This document shows, one piece after another, positions 17,674-27,291 of a stretch of DNA of 64,000 nt. Position numbers and translations under genes: made by a program. The DNA lies in the NCBI RefSeq assembly GCF_002135415.1, contig NZ_NEGJ01000004.1:124001-188000 (forward strand). Reading direction: 5' to 3'. The stretch comes from Acinetobacter sp. ANC 3832 (GTDB taxonomy: Bacteria > Pseudomonadota > Gammaproteobacteria > Pseudomonadales > Moraxellaceae). The notes beneath the pieces were generated by a model that worked only from the letters and a program-made list of their open reading frames with translations, did no database searches and was not told where the DNA came from. Within the stretch, counting starts at the first letter, position 1, and every line of letters starts with the position of its first letter.

Positions 17674-18378
17674 CTAAATACTTTTTTGATTTACACGGTT
17701 TGATAATTCTTCAGCACTTTCTATACGTTCAGAATAACGATCTGTTAAATATGCAGATTGCCCCCTAGTAAGTAGTGTGAACTTAAATAACTCCTCCATT
17801 ACATCAACAATACGAGTGTAATAAGAAGATGATTTCATACGATCATTTTCATCAAATTCCATAAATGCTTTTGGAATAGAAGACTGATTAGGTATGGTAA
17901 TCATACGCATCCAACGACCTAAAATACGTAATTGATTAACTGTATTAAAGGACTGAGAGCCACCACATACCTGCATCACAGCAAGCGTTTTTCCTTGCGT
18001 AGCTCGGATTGCACCTGCTGCTAATGGAATCCAGTCAATTTGAGCCTTAAAAATAGAACTCATAGAGCCGTGTCGTTCAGGTGAACACCAAACCATGCCC
18101 TCAGACCAAACTAATAGCTCATGTAGTTCTTTTACTTTTGGATGATCTGTATCGGCATCTTCGGGTAAAGGCAAACCTTTTGGATGGAAGATTTTTACCT
18201 CTGCGCCAAAATGTTCCAAAATCCGACCTGCTTCTTGCACAGCTAATCGGCTAAATGATTTTTCACGATTAGAGCCATAAAGAAGCAAAATACGAGGGGG
18301 ATGTTCAAGCAGTTTTGCTTGAACTTGTTCTAATGTCGGGTGCTCAAGAAGATTTAAATCTACATTTGGGAGATTCAT
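17674..18378 (-). CDS. arsH: Arsenical resistance protein ArsH (NADPH-dependent FMN reductase)
   Basis: The 234-residue flavodoxin-like protein has the ArsH signatures [19 protein letters not shown] (FMN phosphate loop), [23 protein letters not shown] and [24 protein letters not shown]. ArsH oxidises trivalent organoarsenicals and uses NADPH and FMN. It is the last gene of the arsR-acr3-arsH operon, starting 6 bp after the acr3 stop. Confidence 0.95.
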   Translation of the reverse strand: MNLPNVDLNLLEHPTLEQVQAKLLEHPPRILLLYGSNREKSFSRLAVQEAGRILEHFGAEVKIFHPKGLPLPEDADTDHPKVKELHELLVWSEGMVWCSPERHGSMSSIFKAQIDWIPLAAGAIRATQGKTLAVMQVCGGSQSFNTVNQLRILGRWMRMITIPNQSSIPKAFMEFDENDRMKSSSYYTRIVDVMEELFKFTLLTRGQSAYLTDRYSERIESAEELSNRVNQKSI

Positions 18379-18384
18379 TAGATA

Positions 18385-19425
18385 TTAGACCTCTTTAAAA
18401 TATTTGTTTCTCAACCATAGAGAAACACTGACTAATCCAATTAAAACGGGTACTTCAACTAAAGGACCAATAACTGTAGTAAATGCTACAGGTGATGCTA
18501 ACCCAAAGGTGGCAATGGCTACAGCAAGAGCTAATTCAAAATTATTACCTGCTGCGGTAAAAGAAATGGCTGTAGTCTTCGGATAATCATTCCCCATCCA
18601 TTTGCTCATAAAAAAGCTAATGAAGAACATCAAAACAAAGTAAATAATCAAAGGAATAGCGATTCTGACAACATCTAAAGGCAGGCTGACGACTTCACCA
18701 CCTTTAAGGCTAAACATAGCAACAATCGTAAATAAAAGCGCAATAAGGCTAATTGGACTGATCTTTGGAATAAACCTGTTTTGATACCAGTTTAAACCTT
18801 TACGTTTCACTAGAATCTGACGGGTTAAGAAGCCAAGTAAAAATGGAATTCCTAAATAAACTAAAACTGCATGTGTAATCGTCCAAAAGCTCACAGTAAT
18901 AATCTGAGCTTCTACACCAAAAAATGGCGGTAAAAAGGTTAAAAATAACCAAGCATAAGTACTAAAAAAGAGAATTTGAAAAATACTATTAAACGCAACT
19001 AAAGCAGCCACATATTGGTTATCACCACAGGCTAGACCATTCCATACCAATACCATTGCAATACATCGAGCTAAACCAATAAGGATTAAGCCAGTCATAT
19101 ATTCAGGATAGGATTGAAGGAATATCAGGGCTAAAGCAAACATCAAGCATGGTGCAATTACCCAATTTTGTACTAATGATAAAGCCAATGTACGTTTGTC
19201 TTTAAACACCTGTGGCAATGTCGCATAGTCTACTTTTGCCAATGGTGGATACATCATCAAGATCAAACCTATCGCAATAGGGATATTAACTGAATCAATA
19301 CTCATGCTATTTAAAACACTAGATGCTTGAGGGAAAAACACACCAATTCCAACACCAAATGCCATAGCAATAAAAATCCATAATGTTAGATTTTTATCCA
19401 AAAATGAAATTTTAGAAGTAGTCAT
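18385..19425 (-). CDS. arsB: Arsenite efflux permease, ACR3 family
   Basis: About 346 residues and ten membrane helices. ACR3 marks include [26 protein letters not shown] with the essential thiolate Cys, and [20 protein letters not shown] with the conserved NNFELA. ACR3 exports arsenite using the proton gradient. The ATG at 19425 has an AGAGT ribosome site; an earlier in-frame GTG at 19449 would overlap arsR. It lies between arsR and arsH in one operon. Confidence 0.95.
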   Translation of the reverse strand: MTTSKISFLDKNLTLWIFIAMAFGVGIGVFFPQASSVLNSMSIDSVNIPIAIGLILMMYPPLAKVDYATLPQVFKDKRTLALSLVQNWVIAPCLMFALALIFLQSYPEYMTGLILIGLARCIAMVLVWNGLACGDNQYVAALVAFNSIFQILFFSTYAWLFLTFLPPFFGVEAQIITVSFWTITHAVLVYLGIPFLLGFLTRQILVKRKGLNWYQNRFIPKISPISLIALLFTIVAMFSLKGGEVVSLPLDVVRIAIPLIIYFVLMFFISFFMSKWMGNDYPKTTAISFTAAGNNFELALAVAIATFGLASPVAFTTVIGPLVEVPVLIGLVSVSLWLRNKYFKEV

Positions 19426-19429
19426 TCTA

Positions 19430-19753
19430 TTACTCTTTAAATGATTCACAAGTGACTGAAACAGTAGAACTTAATTTTTTAGTATCACTCTGATCCGCAA
19501 TAATATTTATGATGTTTTTTGCCCATATTGGTAAATCAGGATTTAAACTGTAATACACCCATTGCCCCTTTCTTTGATCTAAAAGGATGCCTAAATTTCT
19601 TAATAATGCTAAATGACGAGAAATTTTAGGCTGACTAAGATCCAGTTGCTCCGAGAACTCACAAACACAGACGTTATTTTTGGCAATGACTAACTGCAAA
19701 ATATCTAAACGGGTTGGATCTGAAAGACATTTAAAGAAATCTGTTTGATTCAT
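19430..19753 (-). CDS. arsR: Arsenic-responsive repressor ArsR
   Basis: A 107-residue SmtB/ArsR winged-helix regulator. [32 protein letters not shown] contains the CVC arsenite-binding motif (Cys29, Cys31) at the start of the recognition helix region, as in E. coli ArsR. As(III) binding releases the DNA. It is first in the arsR-acr3-arsH operon and divergent from arsC, so it probably controls both. Confidence 0.95.
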   Translation of the reverse strand: MNQTDFFKCLSDPTRLDILQLVIAKNNVCVCEFSEQLDLSQPKISRHLALLRNLGILLDQRKGQWVYYSLNPDLPIWAKNIINIIADQSDTKKLSSTVSVTCESFKE

Positions 19754-19835
19754 ATTTATAAGCCATCATATTTACTATTGCGAATATACGCATATCCATA
19801 TATAAAGGCAATAAGATATATTCATAGAGAAAACT
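19754..19835. promoter_or_regulatory. Divergent arsR/arsC promoter-operator region
   Basis: 82 bp between two divergent ars genes, very AT-rich with several ATAT-containing imperfect dyads around 19785-19806. It must hold both promoters and an ArsR operator, but I cannot fix the exact operator. Confidence 0.55.
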
Positions 19836-20264
19836 ATGCCCCACCTTATAACGATTTATCACAATCCTGCTTGTGGAACTTCTAGAAATACGCTCGCTCT
19901 TATTCAAAATACAGGACAAGAGCCTTTAATCATCGAATATTTAAAAACACCTCCATCAAAAGAGGAACTCATCAAATTGATTCAAGAATCAGGATTATCT
20001 GTGCGTGAAGCTTTACGAAAGAATGTAGAGCCTTATGAAAATTTAAAACTAGACGACCACCATTGGACCGATGAAGCACTTATTTCTGCAATGCTAGATC
20101 ATCCTATTTTAATCAATAGACCCTTTGTCGTTACAGAACTTGGTACAAGACTATGCAGACCTTCTGAGGTCATTTTAGATATTCTTTCAGCTCCACAATT
20201 GCAAGCCTTTAGTAAAGAAGATGGTGAGCAAATCATTAACCAAGATGGCAACAGAATTAAGTAA
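19836..20264 (+). CDS. arsC: Arsenate reductase, glutaredoxin-coupled (ArsC)
   Basis: The 142-residue protein starts MPHLITIYHNPACGTSRN, with the catalytic Cys13 in the HNPACGTSRN motif. The conserved arginine region LINRPFVVTELGTRLCRP follows near residue 90. It reduces arsenate to arsenite with glutathione and glutaredoxin, feeding the ACR3 pump. It is divergent from arsR and is the last cargo gene before the phage portal. Confidence 0.96.
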   Translation: MPHLITIYHNPACGTSRNTLALIQNTGQEPLIIEYLKTPPSKEELIKLIQESGLSVREALRKNVEPYENLKLDDHHWTDEALISAMLDHPILINRPFVVTELGTRLCRPSEVILDILSAPQLQAFSKEDGEQIINQDGNRIK

Positions 20265-20430
20265 GTTTTTTTATCCTCTATTACATTATGTGCGCTTAAG
20301 CTCACAATAATTTAAGAATTTTGCCAATATGTAGAATAAAAGAACTTTCTATAATACGTAAATCAGGAACATGATGTTCCGACAAAGATAATAAGATAAA
20401 GTACACGGAGTGTCAGGTACAGGTACGGAA

Positions 20431-20460
20431 AAAGCCCAACAGGATGTTGGGCTTTTTTTT
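20431..20460. terminator. Terminator, right copy of the repeated hairpin, between arsC and the portal gene
   Basis: AGCCCAAC / GTTGGGCT stem, loop AGGAT, with a T run on the plus strand and an A run before it. It is nearly identical to the hairpin at 15806-15831. It can terminate arsC and possibly the leftward Q gene. Confidence 0.82.
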
Positions 20461-20482
20461 ATAAGAAGATTATTAATTTTAA

Positions 20483-21538
20483 CTATTCTTGTGTAGGTAA
20501 AAGCTCATAATTCTTGAATCGAATCACTTCAATACCTAAACACTCATTGATTTGTTTAAGTAAGTTTTGATAAAAAACTATTTCATTGTAATAAAAAACT
20601 TTTGCAGCTTTTTCAATATCTCCAAACCCACCTGCATTTTGCGGTACTACACCAATCAATTGAGGTGGTATGCGATGCCCTGCAAGTTGATCGTCTCGAC
20701 TGGCTATCTTAATATTATAAAATTCATCTTTAGCAGCAACCTCAGCCAGTGGGATGACTTTCACCCCATCTTTAGTTCCCCCTGGTGTATAAATTAGTAA
20801 ATTCTTAAAATTGCCTGCTCCTTTTGAATTTTCGAGTGAATCTTCTAAATCATCGACATCTTGCTGAGTTTGTAATGCATCGGTCATGTGTAAAATAAAA
20901 CCTGCATGAGCCCCATTTTTATAATAACGACGACGGAATAATGTCGCAGCTTCATTGAGCAATATTGCATTTACACTACTCAGATAATTGGGTATGCCAT
21001 AAATTTCCTGCCCAATATCCGTTTCAAAAATATGGATCATATCTTGAGATTCAAATTTAAAATTATTGATCTGGTCATAGCCCAGTTGATAATAACTGAC
21101 TAAATCTAAGCCTCTTCGCATATTAAGTGCAGGTCTAGAACCAAGCCCAACGATTCCACCAAAACGATTTCGCTTTACATGCACATAACAGTTGGCAAAA
21201 GTTAAAAGATTTAAAGCCAATGCATTAAATTCATGGCGGCTTAATAACGGATGAGGGATGTAATCACTGGTTAGAATATTACGTTTTACAATTAAAGCAC
21301 TGGTGTGATGACTCGTTGCTCTGAACAATTTTGCCGTGGCCAACATATCGTATGGTAATTCATACCAATCTAACCATTTCGGACAATAACCATATTCAAA
21401 TAAAGCATGACCATCTAATACAGGTTCTGCCTCCCCAAAATTTTTGCAAATAACTTTGCTTGTAGAAACAGGCAGTTCTTGCTTTTGCGACAAACCGAAC
21501 CGATCCAATTGCTGATGGAGCATTGATTTTATATTCAT
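20483..21538 (-). CDS. Phage portal protein (P2 gpQ-like)
   Basis: 351 residues, close to P2 gpQ in length. Typical PBSX/P2 portal features are FEYGYCPKWLDWYELPYDMLA, LVSYYQLGYDQINNFKFESQDMIHIFETD, and a C-terminal RIPPQLIGVVPQNAGGFGDIEKA. Portals form the dodecameric DNA-entry ring of the capsid. Its start overlaps the terminase stop by 4 bp. As in P2, the Q and P genes are transcribed away from the capsid operon. Confidence 0.95.
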   Translation of the reverse strand: MNIKSMLHQQLDRFGLSQKQELPVSTSKVICKNFGEAEPVLDGHALFEYGYCPKWLDWYELPYDMLATAKLFRATSHHTSALIVKRNILTSDYIPHPLLSRHEFNALALNLLTFANCYVHVKRNRFGGIVGLGSRPALNMRRGLDLVSYYQLGYDQINNFKFESQDMIHIFETDIGQEIYGIPNYLSSVNAILLNEAATLFRRRYYKNGAHAGFILHMTDALQTQQDVDDLEDSLENSKGAGNFKNLLIYTPGGTKDGVKVIPLAEVAAKDEFYNIKIASRDDQLAGHRIPPQLIGVVPQNAGGFGDIEKAAKVFYYNEIVFYQNLLKQINECLGIEVIRFKNYELLPTQE

Positions 21539-23316
21539 GAATTAAATACTCTGATTCGGCTGAGTGTTGCGCCATGTTGAGAGGGATCTGTGATGTCGAC
21601 AATAGGGGCTTTTTCTAAACCATTCATAATTGCCCAAGCCAAATCTCCATGCCCATTTTCAGCAGAACGACTGGTAACTAACGTTTTATTACCACCGCCA
21701 CTAGTCATGGCTTTTTTAATAGAAAGAAAGGCTTTAGCAACAGTGGTTAGACCTGCATCGAAATTGAGTCGTCTTTTTTGAAATAATTCTTTAGCTCTAA
21801 GCCCCATACGAATTTTTAATTCAGGGTTATAGTTAAGCCTAGTTAATGCAGGGAAAAACTTAGATACATACTCAGAAACAGCAAGGCCATTACCTGTATT
21901 ATCAATTCCAATAAAAGTGACTTTATAACGCCCACAAACTTTTTTAATATATAAAGATTGCTCTTGAGCTGTTTGTCCTTTGAATTGTTTTACTTCAAGT
22001 ATTCGATAGGGAGACAAAGGTGTTGGAGGTGGAGCAATTACCGCAAGTGCAGCATTATCACCTGTAAATGACGGATCATAACCAATCCATACTTCACCTT
22101 GATAATGTGGTGTTTCATTCGGATTAAAATCATTCCATATTTCCCATGAATCTACCATATTCGGAATGATATCTTTCAGTGGAAAATAAGAACCTGAATC
22201 ATCAATAAAATCACAATCAAATAAATTTGCAAACTCTTCATCGCCATATTCAGCAAGCAAGTCATCTCGATCAAATAAATCACAACCTTTCGCTTCGGCT
22301 GCATCCAAAGTCACAATTTGACGAGTCTTTCTATCCGCACATTTGACTGGCATTTTTAATGCGATTTTGCTGACATCAATTTCAATCGGTAATTTACGCT
22401 TACTATCTGTCCCCGTCCAAAATGCATAGGCTTCATGCAAAATACTGGAAGGTGTAGACATATAAATTTGCTTATACATTTTTTGCGATGCCATCGCAGA
22501 AGCAACTTTTTTAAACTTTAAGAAACTACGAATCCAAAAAAACTCATCCATGATGACATCGCCATGACGGCCTTGAGCTGTTAAAGCATTTGTACCTAAA
22601 TAATATAAACTCGCTTGGCCATTTGGTCCGTTAACAACAATAGGATCTCCAGTCAGTTCAACACCAATCACTTCTAAACAAAATGCTTTGATATATTCAA
22701 TAAATTGAAAAGCTTGTGCTCTTGAAGCAGACATAAAAATTTTATTCTTACCTGTTTTAAGTAAGTCAATAAAAGCCCATAGTGCAATAATATAAGTTGC
22801 CCCAATCTGGCGAGATTTCAACAGAATAAAAATTCGTGACCATGAAAGAGCATCCATCCATTCTTGTTGATATAAGAATAAAAATTCATTAAATGCTTGT
22901 TCAAGTAGAACTAAATCTTCTTCGGTAATTTGGTTTTTAAGTTTCCGTTTTTTCGGCTTATGATTACGATTTTCAAGCTTCGGATTCAGATCTGCCTGCG
23001 TACCACCTTGACGGTATCTTTCTATTTTTGCCCATCTTTCAAATTGAACACCAATAAAATCTATTTCTTTATAAGTGGCATTACTCTTATTTTCCATAAA
23101 AGTTAGTGCTAAATATCGGACTTTAAGTCCCAGTGTTACATCATCAAATAAATCAGATTTTTCCCATCCATCACGCTGTTTCCAACTTTCAACAGTCGCA
23201 CGATTCTCCGTTAATTGTTTTGCAATTTCAGATACAGCCATCCCCATCGCAAACAAAATTCTGCCATGTTGCCGTGGATTGATATTTTCAAACGTAATCG
23301 GATGCGATGTATTCAT
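21535..23316 (-). CDS. Phage terminase large subunit (P2 gpP-like)
   Basis: The 593-residue packaging motor has an N-terminal helix-turn-helix-like part (SEIAKQLTENRATVESWKQRDGW), an ATPase with a deviant Walker A (LKSRQIGATY) and a Walker B region (HGDVIMDEFFW), and a C-terminal nuclease with EVWIGYDPSFTGDNAALAV holding catalytic Asp residues. It cuts and packages DNA. The start lies about 57 bp from the centre of the palindromic late operator at 23360-23386. Confidence 0.95.
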   Translation of the reverse strand: MNTSHPITFENINPRQHGRILFAMGMAVSEIAKQLTENRATVESWKQRDGWEKSDLFDDVTLGLKVRYLALTFMENKSNATYKEIDFIGVQFERWAKIERYRQGGTQADLNPKLENRNHKPKKRKLKNQITEEDLVLLEQAFNEFLFLYQQEWMDALSWSRIFILLKSRQIGATYIIALWAFIDLLKTGKNKIFMSASRAQAFQFIEYIKAFCLEVIGVELTGDPIVVNGPNGQASLYYLGTNALTAQGRHGDVIMDEFFWIRSFLKFKKVASAMASQKMYKQIYMSTPSSILHEAYAFWTGTDSKRKLPIEIDVSKIALKMPVKCADRKTRQIVTLDAAEAKGCDLFDRDDLLAEYGDEEFANLFDCDFIDDSGSYFPLKDIIPNMVDSWEIWNDFNPNETPHYQGEVWIGYDPSFTGDNAALAVIAPPPTPLSPYRILEVKQFKGQTAQEQSLYIKKVCGRYKVTFIGIDNTGNGLAVSEYVSKFFPALTRLNYNPELKIRMGLRAKELFQKRRLNFDAGLTTVAKAFLSIKKAMTSGGGNKTLVTSRSAENGHGDLAWAIMNGLEKAPIVDITDPSQHGATLSRIRVFNS

Positions 23317-23359
23317 GCGCCTAATGTAGCGCTAGGTATTCATTTTCAACGAATAGAAA

Positions 23360-23386
23360 AATCCTGTTTAAGCTTTAAACAGGATT
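23360..23386. promoter_or_regulatory. 27-bp palindrome, candidate late-gene activator site A (P/O)
   Basis: Half-sites AATCCTGTTTAA and TTAAACAGGATT separated by 3 bp, perfectly symmetric. It lies between the divergent terminase and scaffold genes, the place of the P2 late promoters PP and PO. Its centre is 82 bp before the O-like start. Contains TGT-N11-ACA. Confidence 0.75.
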
Positions 23387-23454
23387 CAAATCGTTGCGAC
23401 CTCCCTACCCTCACAAGCAGACTGCATACATCAGAAACATAGATGGAAATTTAA

Positions 23455-24339
23455 ATGGGACTAGCAGGAGAAGGACGTGTAGAAAAACGCTTTCGTGTTG
23501 CCCGTGAAGGTCAAACAGTGGATGGTCGAGAACTGACTCGCCAAGAAGTTCAAGACATGGCTGATACATATAATCCTGAGCATTATGCAGGACGAATCAA
23601 CATTGAACATTTTTCAGGTTGGTCACCAGAACCACCCTTCAATGCTTATGGCGACATTGTCAAAGTTGAAGCACTTGAAGAAAGTGGAAAGCTCTGCCTA
23701 TACAACACTATTTCTGCCCTGCCAAATTTTTTGGCCATGAACAAAAATGGACAAAAAATTTATCCGTCAATTGAGTTCTATCGCAATTTCGCAGGGACCA
23801 ATAAAGCTTATCAAGTGGGTCTAGGCATGACCGATCAACCTGCCTCTTTAGGTACTCAAGCCATTAAATTTTCAACCAGTCAATTTGCATTACGAACTCA
23901 ACCTAACTCGGAGATTTATATGTCACTGACAGCTCCAACTGAACAAAACCATTCAGTTCCAACAGATCAAAAAGGATTCTTAGAACAATTAAAAACCTTA
24001 CTGACACCAACAGCGAAACTACCTGAAGTTGAAGACGATTTTAAAGCAGTTATGACCCAAGGTTTAGTGGCAGCTTTGAATGGAATTAAGGACTTAAATG
24101 AAAAATTTAATACTTTAAATACAACTCCTGTAGTGGTGGCAAAACCAATAGAACTACCCATACCTATGACCCAAAATACTGAGCAGCAGGCAACACCGCC
24201 AGATCAGCTTAGCCAAGCACTCGCACCCATTTTGCAATCTCTTCAAGGCTTACAAACGCAATTCACACAACTTTCAACGACTCCAGTCAATAATCCACCT
24301 GCTGCTGCAGGTGGTGATGTTGACCGTGTTGATTATTAA
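23455..24339 (+). CDS. Capsid scaffolding protein / maturation protease (P2 gpO-like)
   Basis: 294 residues. The N-terminal half is the serine-protease domain, with INIEHFSGWSPEPPFNAYGDIV (likely catalytic His) and KIYPSIEFYRNF (likely catalytic Ser). The C-terminal half is low-complexity and helical with repeated Gln/Pro, as in P2 gpO where it acts as scaffold. It starts the O-N-M-L-X late operon, downstream of the palindromic operator. Confidence 0.93.
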   Translation: MGLAGEGRVEKRFRVAREGQTVDGRELTRQEVQDMADTYNPEHYAGRINIEHFSGWSPEPPFNAYGDIVKVEALEESGKLCLYNTISALPNFLAMNKNGQKIYPSIEFYRNFAGTNKAYQVGLGMTDQPASLGTQAIKFSTSQFALRTQPNSEIYMSLTAPTEQNHSVPTDQKGFLEQLKTLLTPTAKLPEVEDDFKAVMTQGLVAALNGIKDLNEKFNTLNTTPVVVAKPIELPIPMTQNTEQQATPPDQLSQALAPILQSLQGLQTQFTQLSTTPVNNPPAAAGGDVDRVDY

Positions 24340-24357
24340 TCAAGGAATTTATCAATT

Positions 24358-25386
24358 ATGGCAGTCGTTCTTAGTTCCATCGCACGCACAAAATTATCCG
24401 CTTATATGGCAGATATTGCCCGTGCCAATCAGGTAGAAGATGTTCGACATAGTTTTGCTGTGCAACCTGTTCCAGAACAAAAAATTATTGCTGCTTATCA
24501 AGAGTCTGCGGACTTTTTAAAGCAAATTAATGTTTTCCCTGTTGATAATGCAATAGGTCAAAAAATCGGTATGCTCATCGGTACCACAATTGCAGGTACG
24601 ACAGATACTCGTGTCAAACCACGTACCCCAACCGCAGTGGGTGTATTAGATTTACTGGATGAATATAACTGCACCCAAACCAACTATGATGTTGCTTATT
24701 ATTGGTCATTACTCAATGCATGGAAGCACCATCCAGAATTCAAAGCTAAGCTGCAAGCAATGGTCATCAATGCTGTTGCACTAGATAAGCTTTGTATTGG
24801 TTGGAATGGTGTATATCGTGCGCCGACTTCAGATCGAGTAGCGAATCCCCTTTTACAAGATGTTAAAAAGGGATGGTTGCAAAAAATTCGTGATACCGCT
24901 CCAGAACAACATTACGAAGGGATTGATGACGGCACAGGTAAATTGGTCACCAAAATTGGCGCAGGCAATGAATTCAAAACACTGGATGGCTTAGTTGAAT
25001 ATGCAATTGAAGAATATATTGCCGTCCAGCACCGTGAAAGTGGCTTAGTTGCAATTTGTGGCCGTGGCGTACTGAGTGACAAATATTTGCCTTTGCTCAA
25101 CACCATTCAAGACCCAACAGAACAATTAGCAGCACGTACTATTTATGCAAATAAGCAATTGGGTACTTTACGTGCTCTACATGTACCCAATTTCCCTGCA
25201 AAAACGATTCTAATTACTCATCCCAAAAACCTTTCAATATACCTTCAATCAGGCACTTTAGTCCGTTCTATTGCGGAACAGCCAGAGTGGGATCGTGCAG
25301 TCGACTTTCAGTCTGTAAATGAAGACTTTGTCGTTGAAGACTATACCAAGTGTGTGCTCATCGAAAATATTGAGGTACAAGGCTAA
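24358..25386 (+). CDS. Major capsid protein (P2 gpN-like)
   Basis: 342 residues against 357 in P2. Family marks are AVQPVPEQKIIAAYQESADFLKQINVFPVDNAIGQKIGM at the N-terminus, CIGWNGVYRAPTSD, and LSIYLQSGTLVRSIAEQPEWDR near the C-terminus. It should form the HK97-fold T=7 shell after cleavage by the gpO-like protease. Its TAA stop shares a base with the ATG of the next gene, indicating translational coupling. Confidence 0.96.
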   Translation: MAVVLSSIARTKLSAYMADIARANQVEDVRHSFAVQPVPEQKIIAAYQESADFLKQINVFPVDNAIGQKIGMLIGTTIAGTTDTRVKPRTPTAVGVLDLLDEYNCTQTNYDVAYYWSLLNAWKHHPEFKAKLQAMVINAVALDKLCIGWNGVYRAPTSDRVANPLLQDVKKGWLQKIRDTAPEQHYEGIDDGTGKLVTKIGAGNEFKTLDGLVEYAIEEYIAVQHRESGLVAICGRGVLSDKYLPLLNTIQDPTEQLAARTIYANKQLGTLRALHVPNFPAKTILITHPKNLSIYLQSGTLVRSIAEQPEWDRAVDFQSVNEDFVVEDYTKCVLIENIEVQG

Positions 25387-26255
25387 TGGCAAATTCAATG
25401 CGTGAGCATCGTGAAAAAATGCTCGCAATCAAAGCACAAAAGCAAGCACAAAGCCCAGATCCACGCTTACGAAAAAAAGCAGTAATTATGGGTATTGATC
25501 CTGGTGCACTAGAGGGTGATCAAACTATTGCAAGCACCCTATCTTCACCAACTGCAAATATTGAACTACGCTTGTTCAATCACATGAACCAATTGAAAGA
25601 AACTAAGTCAACTCAGGAAAAAATTGCCAAGAAAAAAGAATGGCTTCCTGAATATCTAGGTTATATCGATGGCTGTTTAGCAGTTTCCCCTTCTGCTCAA
25701 AATACAACGCTTGTCACCTTAATGGTTTGGGCTGTTGATGCAGGTGAATATGAACTTGCAGTTCGTATTGCTGAATACGCCATTCTCAATGACATGGTCA
25801 TGCCTGAAGGACATGCCCGTGGTATTGCTGAATTTGTCACAGAACAATGCGCTATTGATTTTTGTGATGATACTGACCTTGCAACGGCTCATGCTGAACT
25901 GATTAAAAAAATTATTGAGCTGGGTGTCGGTGAGCAAATGGTAGACCAAGCCCGTGCAAAAATTTTCAGAGCCTTGGGTGATGCATTAAAAGATGCTCAG
26001 CCGATAGAAGCACAAAATGCGTATAAAAATGCCTTGCGACTTGATAGTAAAGTTGGCTGTAAAAAAGATCTCATAGCCCTTGAAAAACTATTGATGAAGC
26101 AAACAACCGAGTCGTCTCCCGACGCCACTGTCGGCTCGCAGGCTGACACATCTACAGCACAAACTGTTGATGCTTCAGTTCCTGCGTCCACCGACTCTAA
26201 TGTCATTGCAGATCAATCTACTACAGCAATTGACAGCACAGTGTCTACGGAATAA
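25386..26255 (+). CDS. Terminase small subunit (P2 gpM-like)
   Basis: 289 residues, start overlapping the capsid stop. It has MREHREKMLAIKAQKQA near the N-terminus and the family core (LRLFNHMNQLKETKSTQEKIAKKKEWLPEYLGYIDG; VWAVDAGEYELAVRIAEYAI). The C-terminal 60 residues form a Thr/Ser/Asp-rich low-complexity tail. The small subunit recognises the packaging site on phage DNA. Confidence 0.92.
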   Translation: MANSMREHREKMLAIKAQKQAQSPDPRLRKKAVIMGIDPGALEGDQTIASTLSSPTANIELRLFNHMNQLKETKSTQEKIAKKKEWLPEYLGYIDGCLAVSPSAQNTTLVTLMVWAVDAGEYELAVRIAEYAILNDMVMPEGHARGIAEFVTEQCAIDFCDDTDLATAHAELIKKIIELGVGEQMVDQARAKIFRALGDALKDAQPIEAQNAYKNALRLDSKVGCKKDLIALEKLLMKQTTESSPDATVGSQADTSTAQTVDASVPASTDSNVIADQSTTAIDSTVSTE

Positions 26256-26258
26256 GCC

Positions 26259-26666
26259 ATGTTACTAAATGCTCCTGTAACCGATAGCGAAGTACAGAAT
26301 CCTGATAATGAACGACCCAATATCAGCATTACAGATTTATTGGCGCAGGTACGTTTAGATCAATCCAAGGGTGAACTTTTTCTCACTGAAAAAATTATCC
26401 TTGCAATGGATAACATCAATGATCAAACCATTGGCCTAAATATCGAAACTGAAACTCAAATTCGATACTACAAACGTGCAGTGTGCTATGAAGCTGCTGC
26501 ACTTATCTGTGAAGATAATTTAGATTTTGATACCACAACAACAGGTCAAAGCCGTGGTGAAAATCAACAAGTTAAAACCCAAGCCTTACGTCGTACTGTT
26601 AATTACAGTATCGGTAAATTAATCAGTAAAGGCAGCCCTAAACGTAATCGAGTGAAGCTGATATGA
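26259..26666 (+). CDS. Head completion/stabilisation protein (P2 gpL-like)
   Basis: 135 residues. FLTEKIILAMDNINDQTIG and the C-terminal SRGENQQVKTQALRRTVNYSIGKLISKGSPKRNRVKLI fit gpL-like head-completion proteins, which stabilise DNA-filled heads at the connector. It overlaps the next gene (X) by 4 bp (ATGA). Confidence 0.85.
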   Translation: MLLNAPVTDSEVQNPDNERPNISITDLLAQVRLDQSKGELFLTEKIILAMDNINDQTIGLNIETETQIRYYKRAVCYEAAALICEDNLDFDTTTTGQSRGENQQVKTQALRRTVNYSIGKLISKGSPKRNRVKLI

Positions 26667-26866
26667 ATACTGTCAAAGCTTTACAAAATGATACTTTCGA
26701 TTCAATTGCTTATCGCTACTACGGTCAACAATCTATCGTGATGTTAGCTGCCTTACTTGAGGAAAACTCACTACGTCAAAATGTGATTTTACAAGAACAT
26801 CAAATCATAAATTTACCTGAGCTTACTCAGGCCCAACGTACTCAAACACTTAAATTATGGGACTAA
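26663..26866 (+). CDS. Tail protein X (P2 gpX-like, LysM-type)
   Basis: 67 residues, with VKALQNDTFDSIAYRYYGQQS at the N-terminus and VILQEHQIINLPEL at the C-terminus. This is the typical LysM-like gpX family of small tail hub/baseplate proteins. ATGA overlap with the L-like gene. Confidence 0.9.
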   Translation: MNTVKALQNDTFDSIAYRYYGQQSIVMLAALLEENSLRQNVILQEHQIINLPELTQAQRTQTLKLWD

Positions 26867-26905
26867 GTTATGTTAAAGCGCATAACACCCCAAAAGGGGA
26901 AACCG

Positions 26906-27280
26906 ATGAATGATCCGCTTTCGATAAAGGGATTACCTTGGATTTTAAAAATTATTGCAGCAATCATGGGCGCAATTTTAGCCCTAATTTTAAGTGGCGA
27001 TATTGATACTCAAGGTCGTATCAAAATCACTATTGGCGTGATTTTAAAATTTGCAATTAGTGTCAGCATTTCCTTATATGGCGGTGCTGCATGTATTGAA
27101 TACTATCAATTACAGCAATATTCACACATGACACAAGGTTTTGTAATGCTGCTATTTGCTGTATTTGGCATGTTACTCATTGGTATTTGGTACCAGTCTA
27201 TGCAGTTACTTAAAGGTAAAACTTTCAGTGAAATTATTATTGAAGTGAAAGCTGCTTTTGCTGCAATGTTTAATAAATAA
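26906..27280 (+). CDS. Putative phage holin
   Basis: About 124 residues with three hydrophobic segments (LPWILKIIAAIMGAILALIL; ITIGVILKFAISVSISLYGG; GFVMLLFAVFGMLLIGIWY) and a charged C-terminus. It sits between the tail X gene and the endolysin, the normal place of a class-I-like holin that opens the inner membrane for lysis. GGGGA at 26896-26900 supports ATG 26906 rather than the ATG at 26870. The holin role is inferred from size, topology and position. Confidence 0.75.
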   Translation: MNDPLSIKGLPWILKIIAAIMGAILALILSGDIDTQGRIKITIGVILKFAISVSISLYGGAACIEYYQLQQYSHMTQGFVMLLFAVFGMLLIGIWYQSMQLLKGKTFSEIIIEVKAAFAAMFNK

Positions 27281-27291
27281 GAGGCTTCATC

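Noticed and set aside
14844..20460. Transposon carrying the ars genes
   Set aside because: No transposase, no terminal inverted repeats and no target duplication were seen; the flanking repeats are terminator hairpins.
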